Assembly (NCBI GenBank): GCA_950295325.1
Contig: OX485803.1
Location: forward strand, 45,401,554-45,465,553
Reading direction: 5' to 3'
Origin: Polytrichum commune
Lineage: Eukaryota; Streptophyta; Polytrichopsida; Polytrichales; Polytrichaceae
Length of the DNA stretch: 64,000 bases
In this document: positions 8,620-17,792 of the stretch, piece by piece
Position numbering within the stretch: position 1 is the first letter of the stretch
How the letters are laid out: every line of letters starts with the position of its first letter
Translations under genes and position numbers: made by a program
Notes under the pieces: model-generated
The model's input: only the letters and a program-made list of their open reading frames with translations
Databases searched by the model: none
Told to the model about the DNA's origin: nothing

Positions 8620-11600
8620 GTGAGTATTGTTTAGGTTGACCGACCCAAACTCCTGATGCAGCCTTGTTTATTTAGTTTGGGTCGACCGACCCAAACTCCT
8701 GATGCAGCCTTGTTTATTTAGTTTGGGTCGACCGACCCAAACTCCTGATGCAGCTAGTTTATTTAGTTTGGGTCGATCGACCCAAACTGTTGTTGCAGAT
8801 GTTGGTCATGATATGGGTTGGAAATCACATGTACATATCTAACACGCATTCAAATGTTCTGTTTTGTGGACGTGCAGGATTTCAAATACCAAATGATCAA
8901 CAAATTCTCCTCCATTGATAATTCGAGCCACAAGCAGAAGAAATACAGCGACCTCAAGGGGGAGATTTACTTGATTACAACATCTGACTCAGTTTGGAGG
9001 AAGTGGAAAACCGTGTTTGAAAAGCACGAGACGGGGGATTTGATCGACCCCGACACTGGCATTTTCTTCAGCCAAACCTCGCGCTTCAAGCAGATGAAGC
9101 CTCTCGTGAGAGAGTTCTTTAGAACTCTTCAAGGGCTGTCAGAGACGGAGGTAGAGAAGGCGGCATCTCACATCCTGCACGTGGCACCCACGGCGAAGAG
9201 GTGTTGGGTGCACCCGAAGATTGTCTTCCAAAAGCCCAAATCCTTCGTTCCTTCATGCTACACCATGAAGGAATGGACGGATAACAGGAAAAAGAAGACG
9301 ACTATCGTGCAGGAGCTGCATAAACTAGTGCCAGAGAGGAATATTGTCGTGGACGGCGAGGTCCATGAGGCTAACTGGAGAGCATTCAAAGCTGAATATA
9401 AGTTCACCAGTGCCTCCATGGCGGCTCTAATAAGGGAAGCGGGGGACGACTTCTTGCGGGCCAAGATGGTGAAGGGTGGGAAGAACCGGGCGCTTCCGGA
9501 TCACACAGCGCGTGCGTTCTCGAACTTCATCAAGGAGAAGAAGATTGTCCAGTTTGAAGGGGAAGCGTACTTCAACCTTGTCACCGCCGACCCGTTGAAA
9601 ATTCAGGGCTGGCCAGGTCAAGACGCCAGAATGGCGATAAGGACGAAAGCAAGGGACCGCTTTCCTTTTGGGATGATTGATTTCAGGAATATTCCTGGAA
9701 GCTCATTTGAGGGCACGATGAGCACCTTCTTCTATGACCCCTTCCTATCTAAGTTCGTCGATTATGCAAGCCCTAAGTTCAGGGAGGTAGATATCTGGCT
9801 TTGGATAGTCGAGGATAGGAGGGCGGAGCAGGTGTACGAGCTTGTCCGGAAACTGCAGCCGGAGTATGCAGTCTCCAAGTCTCACTACATCGCCGCACCG
9901 GCGGAGGGAGCTTACACGACGTTGAGGGACAAGAAGACCAAGTTCGTCAACGTCTTGTGTTTGTACTTCGTGTACAAAGCGGAGTTGCTGAAGGTGCCGA
10001 ACCACCCTATATCCCGGATGGACAAACTCTTCCAAGTTCCAGAAGGGTTGGGTGTCAACAAGTGCCTCTACGACGAGGCTAAATACGCGAACTATCCTTT
10101 AGATGAGCTGCGGATGGAATTTTACGTGAGAATGATGAGGACGCTGACGAGGAGAGGGGATTGCATCTTCAACGTCTTCGGAGGCTCTAAACCTATCTAT
10201 GCTGCCATGGTAAGCGACTTTCTATAACTCGTGCGCAGTTTGGGTCGATCGACCCAAACTAGTCTCTGTGTTGGTTTGGGTCGATCGACCCAAACTAGGC
10301 TCTTTGTTGGTTTGGGTCGATCGACCCAAACTAGTCTCTTTGTTGGTTTGGGTCGATCGACCCAAACTAGTCTCTGTGTTGGTTTGGGTCGATCGACCCA
10401 AACTAGGCTCTTTGTTGGTTTGGGTCGATCGACCCAAACTAGTCTCTTTGTTGGTTTGGGTCGATCGACCCAAACTAGGCTCTTTGTTGGTTTGGGTCGA
10501 TCGACCCAAACTACACATTGTACTTGGTCTTGTTTATGTCCCTCGCCTAATTCTAATGTCTATATAACTTGGATTGTGTAGATGTCGGGGCTGAGTATAT
10601 ACTCCTACATAGAGGATGGCGATCTGCCATTTTACAGGACGCAGAGATCGTTGGCGAAGAAGATGGACATCCTCGATTGGATCCCGGGTAGCTACGTCGA
10701 CGAGGTTGTTCAGGGGGGCGAAAACCCTCTTGATAGGGTGAGGCGGATCAACCCGGAAGAAATGGCCATGAGGGCCACAACCCAAGAACCCGAACCTCTT
10801 GTCGGGTTGCATCCGGGCAATCCGTCCCGCATAGAAGGTGGCGATGTCGAGGAGGAGGAGGAAGAAGAGGAGCACGAGGAGGCGGAGAAGGAAGGCGACG
10901 TGGAGGAAGGGGCAACGGGCTTCACGCAAGAATCCGAAGCCCCTCAACGGAAGAAGGCGATGCGGGCGGCAACCCCGCAGAGTAAGCTCGTGCCCGTCCT
11001 GACGGTGGACGATGCACGGGACATGTACTCCAGGGACGCGACCGCCACGTTCAGGGAGAGGAGGAAGATGAAGGGGAAGAAGCTGTATGGCGACTACTCC
11101 GTGGAGGAGACCATTGCCATAAGCAGCGAGGACGACGATGACATTGAGCTCGCCAAACGGCTAAGATCAGATCCCCCGTCCCCGACAGCGTTCGCTGGCA
11201 TGGTTAGGGTGAAGCCCGAGGTCCTGACTGTGGAGGAGGCGAACGAGAAGATGAGGAGGGACGAGGAGCAGCGAGTCCGCCTGCAGAAGGCTGCCGCGGA
11301 AGAACCCTCAATGCGGAACGAGGTAGCAGAGCTAAGGGCTCTCCTGTTGGAGCAGGAACGACAGAGGGCGATGGCCCAACCTCCGTCCCACGCCGAATTG
11401 ATATCACAAGTGATACAAGGAATGTGGGCGCAAGGTTTGGTGGTGGTTCCCTCCAGCTCCTTCCCGCACTTGCCCCCCAGCTTCCCTCCGCAGAGCATCC
11501 CTCAGCAGCCTGTGCCGCAATCGTCTTTCAGCTTCCAGCACTTGATTCGGCCCCACCAAGTTCCGTACGCGCCGGTCCAGCAAGTGGATGACCCCAACAT

Positions 11601-14294
11601 CTGGCGCGTCTCTGGAGCCTCCTCCCCTTTGGGCCCTCCACCACTTCGGCCCCCGATAGTCATGGCGCCCCCTCACCAATCGGACGACCCCAGGATGTTT
11701 GGGTCGACCGACCCAAACCCACCATCCACTGGAGTGTCCGAAGGGCCCTCTCCAGATGCAGGACAGTTTGGGTCGCCCGACCCAAACCCCGTTGCAGCGC
11801 AGTCCTCCCTTGACCAACATGGGTGTCAACTAGACACGGCCATGCTAGATGTTGAAGGCTTGCAAGGGCCTGGTGATACCTCTACTTCTAACCAAATCGA
11901 TGAACCCATGCATGATGCAAATGCGGAGATTGGTTTAGGACAAGGGCCTGATGCCGATCGTTTGCAGGAGAAGGTTCCTGACGTCGTCGGAGAAGGCGGT
12001 GGCGAGAGAGGCGGGGCAGCGGGGACGGTGGAGGCTTCCACATCGTCGAGACATGACCAGGGCGAGGTAATACACTGAGCCCTCCCCAGTTTGGGTCGAC
12101 CGACCCAAACTTGCTGGGTCATTGTCTTGTTGGCGTGGTCGTGTCCCCCTTGCTAGGAGGAAATGCACACCCCCTGCCCCCCATGCTCTACACTTGCTCC
12201 CCCTCCCCCCAACGTGCCCCCCCGCGATCCCCTTCGTCTCACCTGCACTCGACTATGCTCGACCTTGGCGGCGCGCAACCAATTTTGTAGATGTAGAATT
12301 AGGATAGTGTGAATGCCCTCGTTCACCGCGGTCCCCCCCCCCCCCAATCAAATTGTACATAGAGATTTGTAAAAATAAAATTATTATTTTTGGCGCCCAT
12401 ATGTTTGCATCCGTGTCCCAATGTATGTTGTTCCCCTTGTATGTTTTTGTTGCCACCAATGGTCCAATTCTTCTTGTGTTTGCACAAAATTTCCGTTCTG
12501 CTTGAGATGGACATAGCATAACATAGTCCTCGTCCGCCTTCTCTCGCTCGTCGCCGCAGGGTTCGGAGCATAGCGTCGCAGCTCCCCACCGATCCTCTCC
12601 GAGGAGTGTGGAGGACAGCGCGGTGGTCCCCCCGATTTTGCCCTCGCCACCTTCGCCTCCCAAGACCCGGTTCCTGGTGCTAGACCTCAACGGGGTCCTT
12701 GTCCAGTGCGTGCATTGTCCGAGGGTCCCCACGGTGCCTTTCTGCAAGCCCGAGGACGCCAACTACGATGGTCCCCCCGCGTACATCAAAAGCAAGCTAG
12801 TGTACCTCCGCCCGTGGCTTCGGCGCTTCCTGCAGGTCGCCCTATCCAAATGGTGGGTGATCGTGTGGAGCTCCATGAAGTCCGAGAACACCCAGGCCGT
12901 CGTGGAGTTCATCTTCAAGGGACTCCAACCCCCGTGCTTGGTCCTAGGACAGGACTCTTGTAGAACGTTATACACCCCCGAGGGCAGGGTTGTGAAAAAG
13001 CCCAACAACCCCGCCGTAAACCAATTTCTTAAGGTCTTGAAGCCAGTCGTATGGGACCAGCGTCCGACCATGGTCGGCTGTCCCTACGACGTTCGCCCCA
13101 CCCGTGACAACACGTTGATGGTGGACGACAGCGCTTCCAAAAACATTTTGAACCCGACCTCGAACTTCATAGTTTGCCCCACGTGGACGGTCGAGAAAGT
13201 CCGAGACCGCTTTTTGTTAGACCTACTTAAGTACATTCAAACGCTCGTGGGGAGCGGACTACCCGTGCCCCGGTTCCTTAGTTGTAATCCGATAGGCGAA
13301 AGATACATGGATCCGAAGGACTATATGTACAGAGAGTTGTACGCTCACGCGAAATATAATAAACTCATTTGAGATACTACATGGTGTGCCATTGTGTGTG
13401 ATATATTATGCCTCAATTGTATATCGATTTTCACATGCTCCCCCCTCCCCCCCTCCCCTTGGGTTTTGTTTTGTTTCCTTTTTTGCGCCAGCGTTTGGAG
13501 CCCTCGATTGAGATCGTCAGCGAATCAAACTTGGGGAGCTTCTTCTACGAGACCGTCTACGATGCCGCGTCCACCATTGACTACTCCAAGGAGCCTATCG
13601 ACGCCGGCGTCGTCGATAGCCCCCCACCCAAGCAAATCTTCCGGCCATCTCCGTCCCCGTCGCCGCTCAAGGGCATAAATCGCAAATGCGTCCGGACGTC
13701 CCCGTCTCGGCCCGGCGGCAGTAGTACACCTCAACGGCGGCTGCGGATGGACGCTCGGCCTACGAAGAGTGGCACCCTTCCTATCCCTTTGCGGGACGCC
13801 TTGCCCCTCCTCGCCGACTCCGACGGGAACGCCCCCGGTGACAAGGTGAACCCCCCCCCCCCCCCCAAACATGGTTAACCGCGCATTACAATCATCCCGC
13901 ACTTAAAAATTGAACGTGTGACACGTTTGGGTCTTCCTCCCTAAACTAACACGTGTGTTCTTGCATTGACGCGTTGCAGGTTGCTCCCACCCGTAAACCT
14001 ATGCGGGCTAGTGCGTCCGTCGAGTTGGAGCGTTTCTACTCCATGACCAGAAATGCAAGACAGTCCACTTCATCGTATTCGAATTCTTCGTCGTATAATT
14101 CGGGCGGCCGACGGAATCCAAAATGTGTTTTTGATGGCGGTCACCCCAAGAATGGCTATAGTCGCGGGGCGGAGATTTTCAGGAATGTTGAAGCAATGCG
14201 AGCAAAAGAAGCCGCAGCAAAAGAAAAAGAGGCAAAAGAAAAAGAGGCAAAAGAAAAAAAAAGCAAAAGAAAAAGAGGTAGTCTCCGAGGCTAG
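7294..14294 (+). CDS. ParB-like / degenerate DNA methyltransferase / FCP1-like phosphatase multi-exon gene
   Basis: Proposed coding exons: 7294-8619, 8878-10209, 10582-12066, 12560-13372, 13492-13845 and 13980-14294. The ATG follows an acceptor directly. Exons 1-3 are whole numbers of codons, and every acceptor placed is phase 0, so the reading frame passes cleanly through exon 4 (about 1651 residues to the stop at 13372). Domain order: ParB-like DGQHS (347-351), beta-class methylase-like region with DPFL (729-732) and FGGS (876-879), acidic and coiled-coil linker (about 930-1150), two in-frame palindrome peptides (1259-1288), and FCP1-like HAD domain (1420-1575). The join between exons 4 and 5 is unresolved because exon 4 ends in TGA (13370-13372). 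Either the protein ends there and exons 5-6 are alternative, or a donor was missed or mutated. ParB-methylase fusions are common in bacteria and phages; fusion to an FCP1 domain is not something I know. Nuclear action is inferred from the lysine-rich tail and the domain types. The exons look visibly richer in G and C than the flanks. Confidence 0.6.
8631..8786. repeat. Array C: four palindromes in intron 8620-8877
   Basis: Four copies at about 46-base spacing with the spacer CTCCTGATGCAGCCTTG. The first copy is degenerate and begins 11 bases after the donor; the last is the perfect palindrome TTTGGGTCGATCGACCCAAA (8767-8786). The repeated TGATGCAG is itself acceptor-like, so cryptic splicing at the copies is conceivable. 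The real acceptor is GTGCAG at 8872-8877. Confidence 0.95.
8878..10209 (+). CDS. Exon 2: degenerate N6-adenine methyltransferase-like region
   Basis: 444 codons between acceptor GTGCAG (8877) and donor ATG|GTAAGC (10210), phase 0 at both ends. The C-terminal end, RRGDCIFNVFGGSKPIYAAM, resembles the beta-class methylase motif I (KPGDLVLDxFGGSGST). The preceding YPLDELRMEFYVRMMRTL matches the position of the helix before motif I. Upstream, FFYDPFLSKF stands where motif IV (DPPY) belongs, and WLWIVEDRRAEQVYELV follows. The order motif IV then motif I is that of beta-class enzymes and of ParB-MTase fusions. Both motifs are altered (DPPY to DPFL, GSG to GSK), so catalysis is doubtful. The N-terminal 280 residues of the exon are unrecognised. 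Confidence 0.5.
10239..10510. repeat. Array D: eight perfect palindromes at exact 36-bp period
   Basis: TTTGGGTCGATCGACCCAAA begins at 10239, 10275, 10311, 10347, 10383, 10419, 10455 and 10491: eight perfect self-complementary copies, every 36 bases. The 16-base spacers are nearly constant (CTAGKCTCTKTGTTGG). All lie in intron 10210-10581, starting 29 bases after the donor. The regularity and identity point to recent tandem amplification. Each copy has GATC at its centre. Confidence 0.98.
10582..12066 (+). CDS. Exon 3: methylase tail, acidic and coiled-coil linker
   Basis: 495 codons from acceptor GTGTAG (10581) to donor GAG|GTAATA (12067); if intron 12067-12559 is not removed, a stop follows at 12076-12078. 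The first residues, MSGLSIYSYIEDGDLPFYRT, continue the methylase alignment across the splice, at the place where motif I is normally followed by a strand ending in an acidic residue. Then come an acidic run of Glu (about 980-1000), a charged helix LTVEEANEKMRRDEEQRVRL and AELRALLLEQERQRAM (coiled coil, about 1100-1150), and Pro/Gln/Ser-rich sequence. At 1259-1265 and 1282-1288 the palindrome is translated as FGSTDPN and FGSPDPN. Confidence 0.6.
11698..11786. repeat. Two palindromes inside coding exon 3
   Basis: TTTGGGTCGACCGACCCAAA at 11698-11717 and TTTGGGTCGCCCGACCCAAA at 11767-11786, both in the same reading frame (FGSTDPN, FGSPDPN). The repeat has no stop codon in any of its six frames, which makes it tolerable inside an exon. 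Confidence 0.95.
12090..12109. repeat. Single palindrome near donor of intron 12067-12559
   Basis: TTTGGGTCGACCGACCCAAA, 23 bases after the inferred donor. The rest of this 493-base intron is C-rich and has a C13 run near 12331. Confidence 0.95.
12560..13372 (+). CDS. Exon 4: FCP1/NIF-type HAD phosphatase domain
   Basis: 270 codons plus TGA (13370-13372), entered in phase 0 after GTCGCCGCAG. HAD motif I is FLVLDLNGVL (residue D1423), motif II VIVWSSM (about 1483), the conserved Lys lies in VKKPNNP, and motif IV is LMVDDS (about 1568). The second Asp of the canonical DxDxT is Asn, as in many plant FCP1-like proteins, so general acid catalysis may be lost. No in-frame ATG exists between the upstream stop (12524) and motif I, so the domain must be spliced to an upstream exon. 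The ending NPIGERYMDPKDYMYREL resembles the usual C-terminal part of plant FCP1-like proteins. The family dephosphorylates Ser/Thr, for example of the RNA polymerase II C-terminal domain; activity here is unknown. Confidence 0.75.
   Translation, partial: GSEHSVAAPHRSSPRSVEDSAVVPPILPSPPSPPKTRFLVLDLNGVLVQCVHCPRVPTVPFCKPEDANYDGPPAYIKSKLVYLRPWLRRFLQVALSKWWVIVWSSMKSENTQAVVEFIFKGLQPPCLVLGQDSCRTLYTPEGRVVKKPNNPAVNQFLKVLKPVVWDQRPTMVGCPYDVRPTRDNTLMVDDSASKNILNPTSNFIVCPTWTVEKVRDRFLLDLLKYIQTLVGSGLPVPRFLSCNPIGERYMDPKDYMYRELYAHAKYNKLI
13492..14294 (+). CDS. Exons 5-6: proline-rich and lysine-rich C-terminal part or separate 3' transcript
   Basis: Exon 13492-13845 follows a T-rich tract and GCGCCAG and reads RLEPSIEIVSESNLGSFFYE, then becomes Pro/Ser/Arg-rich. 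It ends ACAAG|GTGAAC. Exon 13980-14294 follows GCGTTGCAG and ends with a lysine/glutamate run (KEAAAKEKEAKEKEAKE and RKRG) and stop TAG at 14292-14294, a likely nuclear localisation signal. Both exons are phase 0, matching the gene upstream. The link to exon 4 is not solved: no good phase-0 donor lies before the TGA at 13370; one (GTGTGTGATA at 13394) lies 21 bases after it. The intron 13846-13979 holds a decayed palindrome at 13926-13946. Confidence 0.4.
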
Positions 14295-14700
14295 ATAGGC
14301 CATAGTAGGCGTAGGGTTGTGGGCCATAGGCAAGAACATTTTGGGTCGCACTATCCAATGGATGTGTGGTGTTAGCATGCTATGCATTTTACATGCCACA
14401 CTTTGTATGTTTTTTTTGCAATAATATAAGTGTCACATGATTTCCCCTTCCATATGGTCTAAGGTTTGGATTGCCCTACCTAAACCATCACAAATATGAG
14501 TTTGGAATATTTTGTATGTTATATTATATTGGTTCACATATTTCCCCTTCAATATGATCTATGGTTTGGATTGCCCTACCTAAACCATATTCATACAAGT
14601 TTTTGTGCGATAATATGAATGTTTTAAGATTTCCCCTTCAACTTGGCCTAAGGTTTGGATTGCCCACCCTAAACAATCCCAAATATGAGTTATTAATGGG
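14295..14700. repeat. Three diverged units with palindrome-like core downstream of the gene
   Basis: GGTTTGGATTGCCCTACCTAAACC-type cores (two parts, GGTTTGGATTGCCC and ACCTAAACC) occur at about 14464, 14565 and 14652, in units of about 95 bases with TTTCCCCTTC-AT-TGG--TA before and AAATATGAG after. The inverted TTTGG/CCTAAA arms resemble a decayed version of the palindrome family. A partial TTTTGGGTCGCACTATCC lies at 14340. Confidence 0.6.
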
Positions 14701-15554
14701 GATCTTGTTCTAAACACCCGCTTCAAAGTGTTCGCATCTTACAACTTTCTCCAATATGTGTTCCATTTATCCTTGTTCTTATTTTTGTGAATGTCTCAAA
14801 ATGCCCAAAAAGTCTCAATTTAACGAATATAGTGTTAATGCCTTTTCCACATACATCATGATTGTAGACTGAATAAAATTCTAATTTTCCTCCATCCCAA
14901 ATATTGTAATTCTTCCACCCTTAAATGAATAGTACATTCAAGGCCTCATTGAATATGCAGCGTCTCTTATAAGTTTATATGGCTGAAATTTACCTTCTAT
15001 GCATCTATGTTCAATTCTTGTAACATGAAAAACAAACCAATCGTGAAGACATCCTGCCTAGCCAAACCCATAATCCCATGACATAAACTATGATCCGACA
15101 AATCCTTGTAAAAATTTCTAAATGAAAAAAGAAAATTAAGTAATAAAATTAATATTAAAAACTTTGCGATAGTGGTCTCATACCATTAAGTAGCAATGCT
15201 TCTAGGATACCCTTTAAGTACCTGCAATATTACCTCAACAAGAAGGGAAAATTTTGCAAGGCAAGGTTGAATGAATGAAGAAATAATCAAGAATAGTAGC
15301 TTCAAAAAGGTATCGAAGAGGTTTCAATGCAGGTGTTGAGAGACTTTTTCAAAAAATGCACCTACATTTTTTACTTCATCAAATTTTTCCATTTCTTTAC
15401 CATTATTTAGATCTTAAGTTAGCCTAGATTAAAACATTTACCACCACTTGACATTTCAAAATAATATAATTAATTCTAAGCATTGAAAGTAACTATCCAA
15501 ATTCGATTTAAAGTAGCCTAAAAACAACTCAAAGGTAGAGCCACATTTTCTCTT
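14701..15554. other. Intergenic, nothing recognised
   Basis: AT-rich sequence with no convincing coding region, repeat or RNA gene that I can see. Confidence 0.5.
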
Positions 15555-15704
15555 GAAAGAGCATCAAACCGGCACAATAGATGGGTCACATAGACGTGTG
15601 CCGGTTTGATACTCTTTTGAGAAGGTCATTCCGGGCTTGTTACTTAATATTATGTTTCTCTACCAATTCGGAAGCTAAAACATGAATATGTGACCCATCT
15701 ATTG
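15555..15704. repeat. Two overlapping inverted repeats
   Basis: Stem 1 pairs 15555-15575 (GAGCATCAAACCGGCAC) with 15598-15617, about 20 bp with one or two mismatches. Stem 2 pairs 15575-15592 (CAATAGATGGGTCACATA) with 15687-15704, 18 bp and perfect. The left arm of stem 2 is the loop of stem 1, so two alternative foldings exist. This is probably a rearranged small inverted-repeat element. Confidence 0.75.
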
Positions 15705-16475
15705 CCTCTACGATGTAAGGTGTGTAAGACAATTATTCAAACCTTAAATTTAAAACCCTAAATTGCAATTCATTTGAAGTTTGCACAAAAATTGATTGAA
15801 GATACTTCCTAACATCTCTACCAAATTACATTATCATTTTTGACAATATACTCTTATGGACTTCATACAAATATTTTATGTTTTGTAATTCATCACCACT
15901 ACCCAACCTATGCAATGGCATTGTCACCCTCTCATGCACTGACACAATAACCCTAAAATGAGTATTTTTTTTCTTCAAATAAGGGCCTAACTTCTCACAC
16001 AAAAACATGAATGTAATATATTTCACTCGAGTTCACTTCCTAAACAATGTTTCCGTCCACCTACCCTACAACAATCAGTCTACAAATCCGTACATTCATT
16101 TTTTACTCCATATGCTCCCCTCTTTATGCCCCATACTCCAATAAACCAATCTCAAAATTACAAACTTCTCTTATTCTCCTTGCAAAATCAATGCTTGAAT
16201 GTCTACAATATGCTTCACAAGCATGTACAAAAATATTTATAATCCTAAGAGCAAAAATTATCTCCTCCTTTCCTCCATTGCAACTATGTTTGTTGAAATT
16301 GCGAAAAAAAAGTGAAAACAAATAGATCAGAGAAGTAAAGAGAATGGAAGCCAAGAAAAGACAAGATAATGATTAAACTTGAATTTATTTATTTAAAAAA
16401 CTGCCCTTTTTGGGCATAAAAAAAAAAATCAACACATACACTTTTTGGTGCATAGTCAATCCTCCTAGTTCACAT

Positions 16476-16619
16476 TCGGTTTACACCTAGCGAGGGGCCC
16501 AAAGGCTTTGTAAATTGATGTTTTAAGAAATCGAACCATGGAAGTTGGACCATCAAGTCGGACCATGGAAAAAGGCCATCTTCCATGGTCTAACTTCATG
16601 GTCCATGGTGTAAACCGAC
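16476..16619. mobile_element. Small inverted-repeat element, 144 bp
   Basis: Perfect 12-bp terminal inverted repeats, TCGGTTTACACC and GGTGTAAACCGA, with partly complementary interior (CCATGGAAGTTGGACC against GGTCTAACTTCATGG). It looks like a MITE or fold-back element. No clear target duplication. Confidence 0.65.
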
Positions 16620-17463
16620 CCTTATTTTCATGGGAAGAAACTCATAAAATAGGAAGAAACTAACGCCAATACAAATATTAAATAGCACCAGTTTTAATAG
16701 TAAGAATGTTGTGAACACTGTCGATATTTTCAATGATGATGTTGCTATGAATAGTAAGTTTAGGGAAAATTCCTAGAATGAACAATAATTCGTGTGCATA
16801 GTGCCGGGAGCATAACTCCACCCAAATTTCCAAGTATAGCTTGAATGTATGAATATTCCTAGTTTGTTCGAGGGGCCCATATAATCTAATTGACATATTC
16901 CAAGGTCATGAAATCGATCCACATGACTGAATAATGTTATGTGTCATAGATCTAAATTGTGGTTAGAATTGAAGGCTAGTGCATATGGAACCCCCAATTG
17001 TGCAATGTGCATCCCCAAGAACCACCTTCTGACACAAAAACATGTTACTCAAATTTTTTTAATGTGACCTTCATTTTTGGAACACAAGAGGCGCGTGGCC
17101 ACCTGGCTAGTTTTTCCGTCAAGTAGAGAGAAGGTTTCACGGTCGGGAATCACCACAAATCTTTTTGTGGATATGTCACAATGTTCGATGTGATCTCGGT
17201 GACAATGAAGAAATCATATGTAAGGGAGCCGCCAAGATCAAATCCATGCTTGAGTATTCTGAATAATTTCATGGGACTTTTCTGGCAACAGCTTTCTTGA
17301 ATGATGTTACATACAGTACCTCAAATAGTGTGGACCACACCAACTATAAAATCAGAACTAATTTTTGCTTATACCTTTTGTTTAATTAGTGCAAGTTACC
17401 ATTTAGAGTTACGTGTTGCTATAACATTTTGTTGAGAGTATCATTTTTAGCCCAAATAACATA

Positions 17464-17792
17464 AGTAAACTAAATAGTCCTATTAGTGTGGATGAAAAAT
17501 TAGCATGGAAATAATTAGCGTGGGCCACATTAATTTTCTAGTCACAGTGGAATTAACGTGGGTCCAAGACCTGGGTCTTTTCCTAAGTCTTCATGAGGAA
17601 TTCCAACCAACACATGAAATATTAGTTATATGACAAAGGTAGCACAAAATGAAATGAACACCCACATTAATTTTCTAGAATAATAATTAATGTGGCCCAC
17701 ACTAATTCTTTACTAGAAATTTAGTGTGGGTTAAAAATTAGCGTGGACTCTAGCAAAATACTCTGGCCCACATTACAGGACTACTTAGTGTA
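17464..17792. mobile_element. MITE family 1, copy 1
   Basis: Ends AAACTAAATAGTCCTATTAG and the near-complement ending ACTACTTAGTGTA near 17792. The interior contains further inverted GTGTGGGCC/GGCCCACAT blocks. A second copy with the same ends is at 37034-37401. Confidence 0.65.

Noticed and set aside
10222-10581. Overlapping 98-116-codon repeat proteins and a possible CRISPR array
   Set aside because: The 36-bp periodic sequence is in an intron. Spacers are nearly identical rather than unique, and the host is a eukaryote, so it is neither a gene nor CRISPR.
10534-11829. Minus-strand ORFs opposite exon 3
   Set aside because: GC-rich antisense shadows of a well-supported exon.
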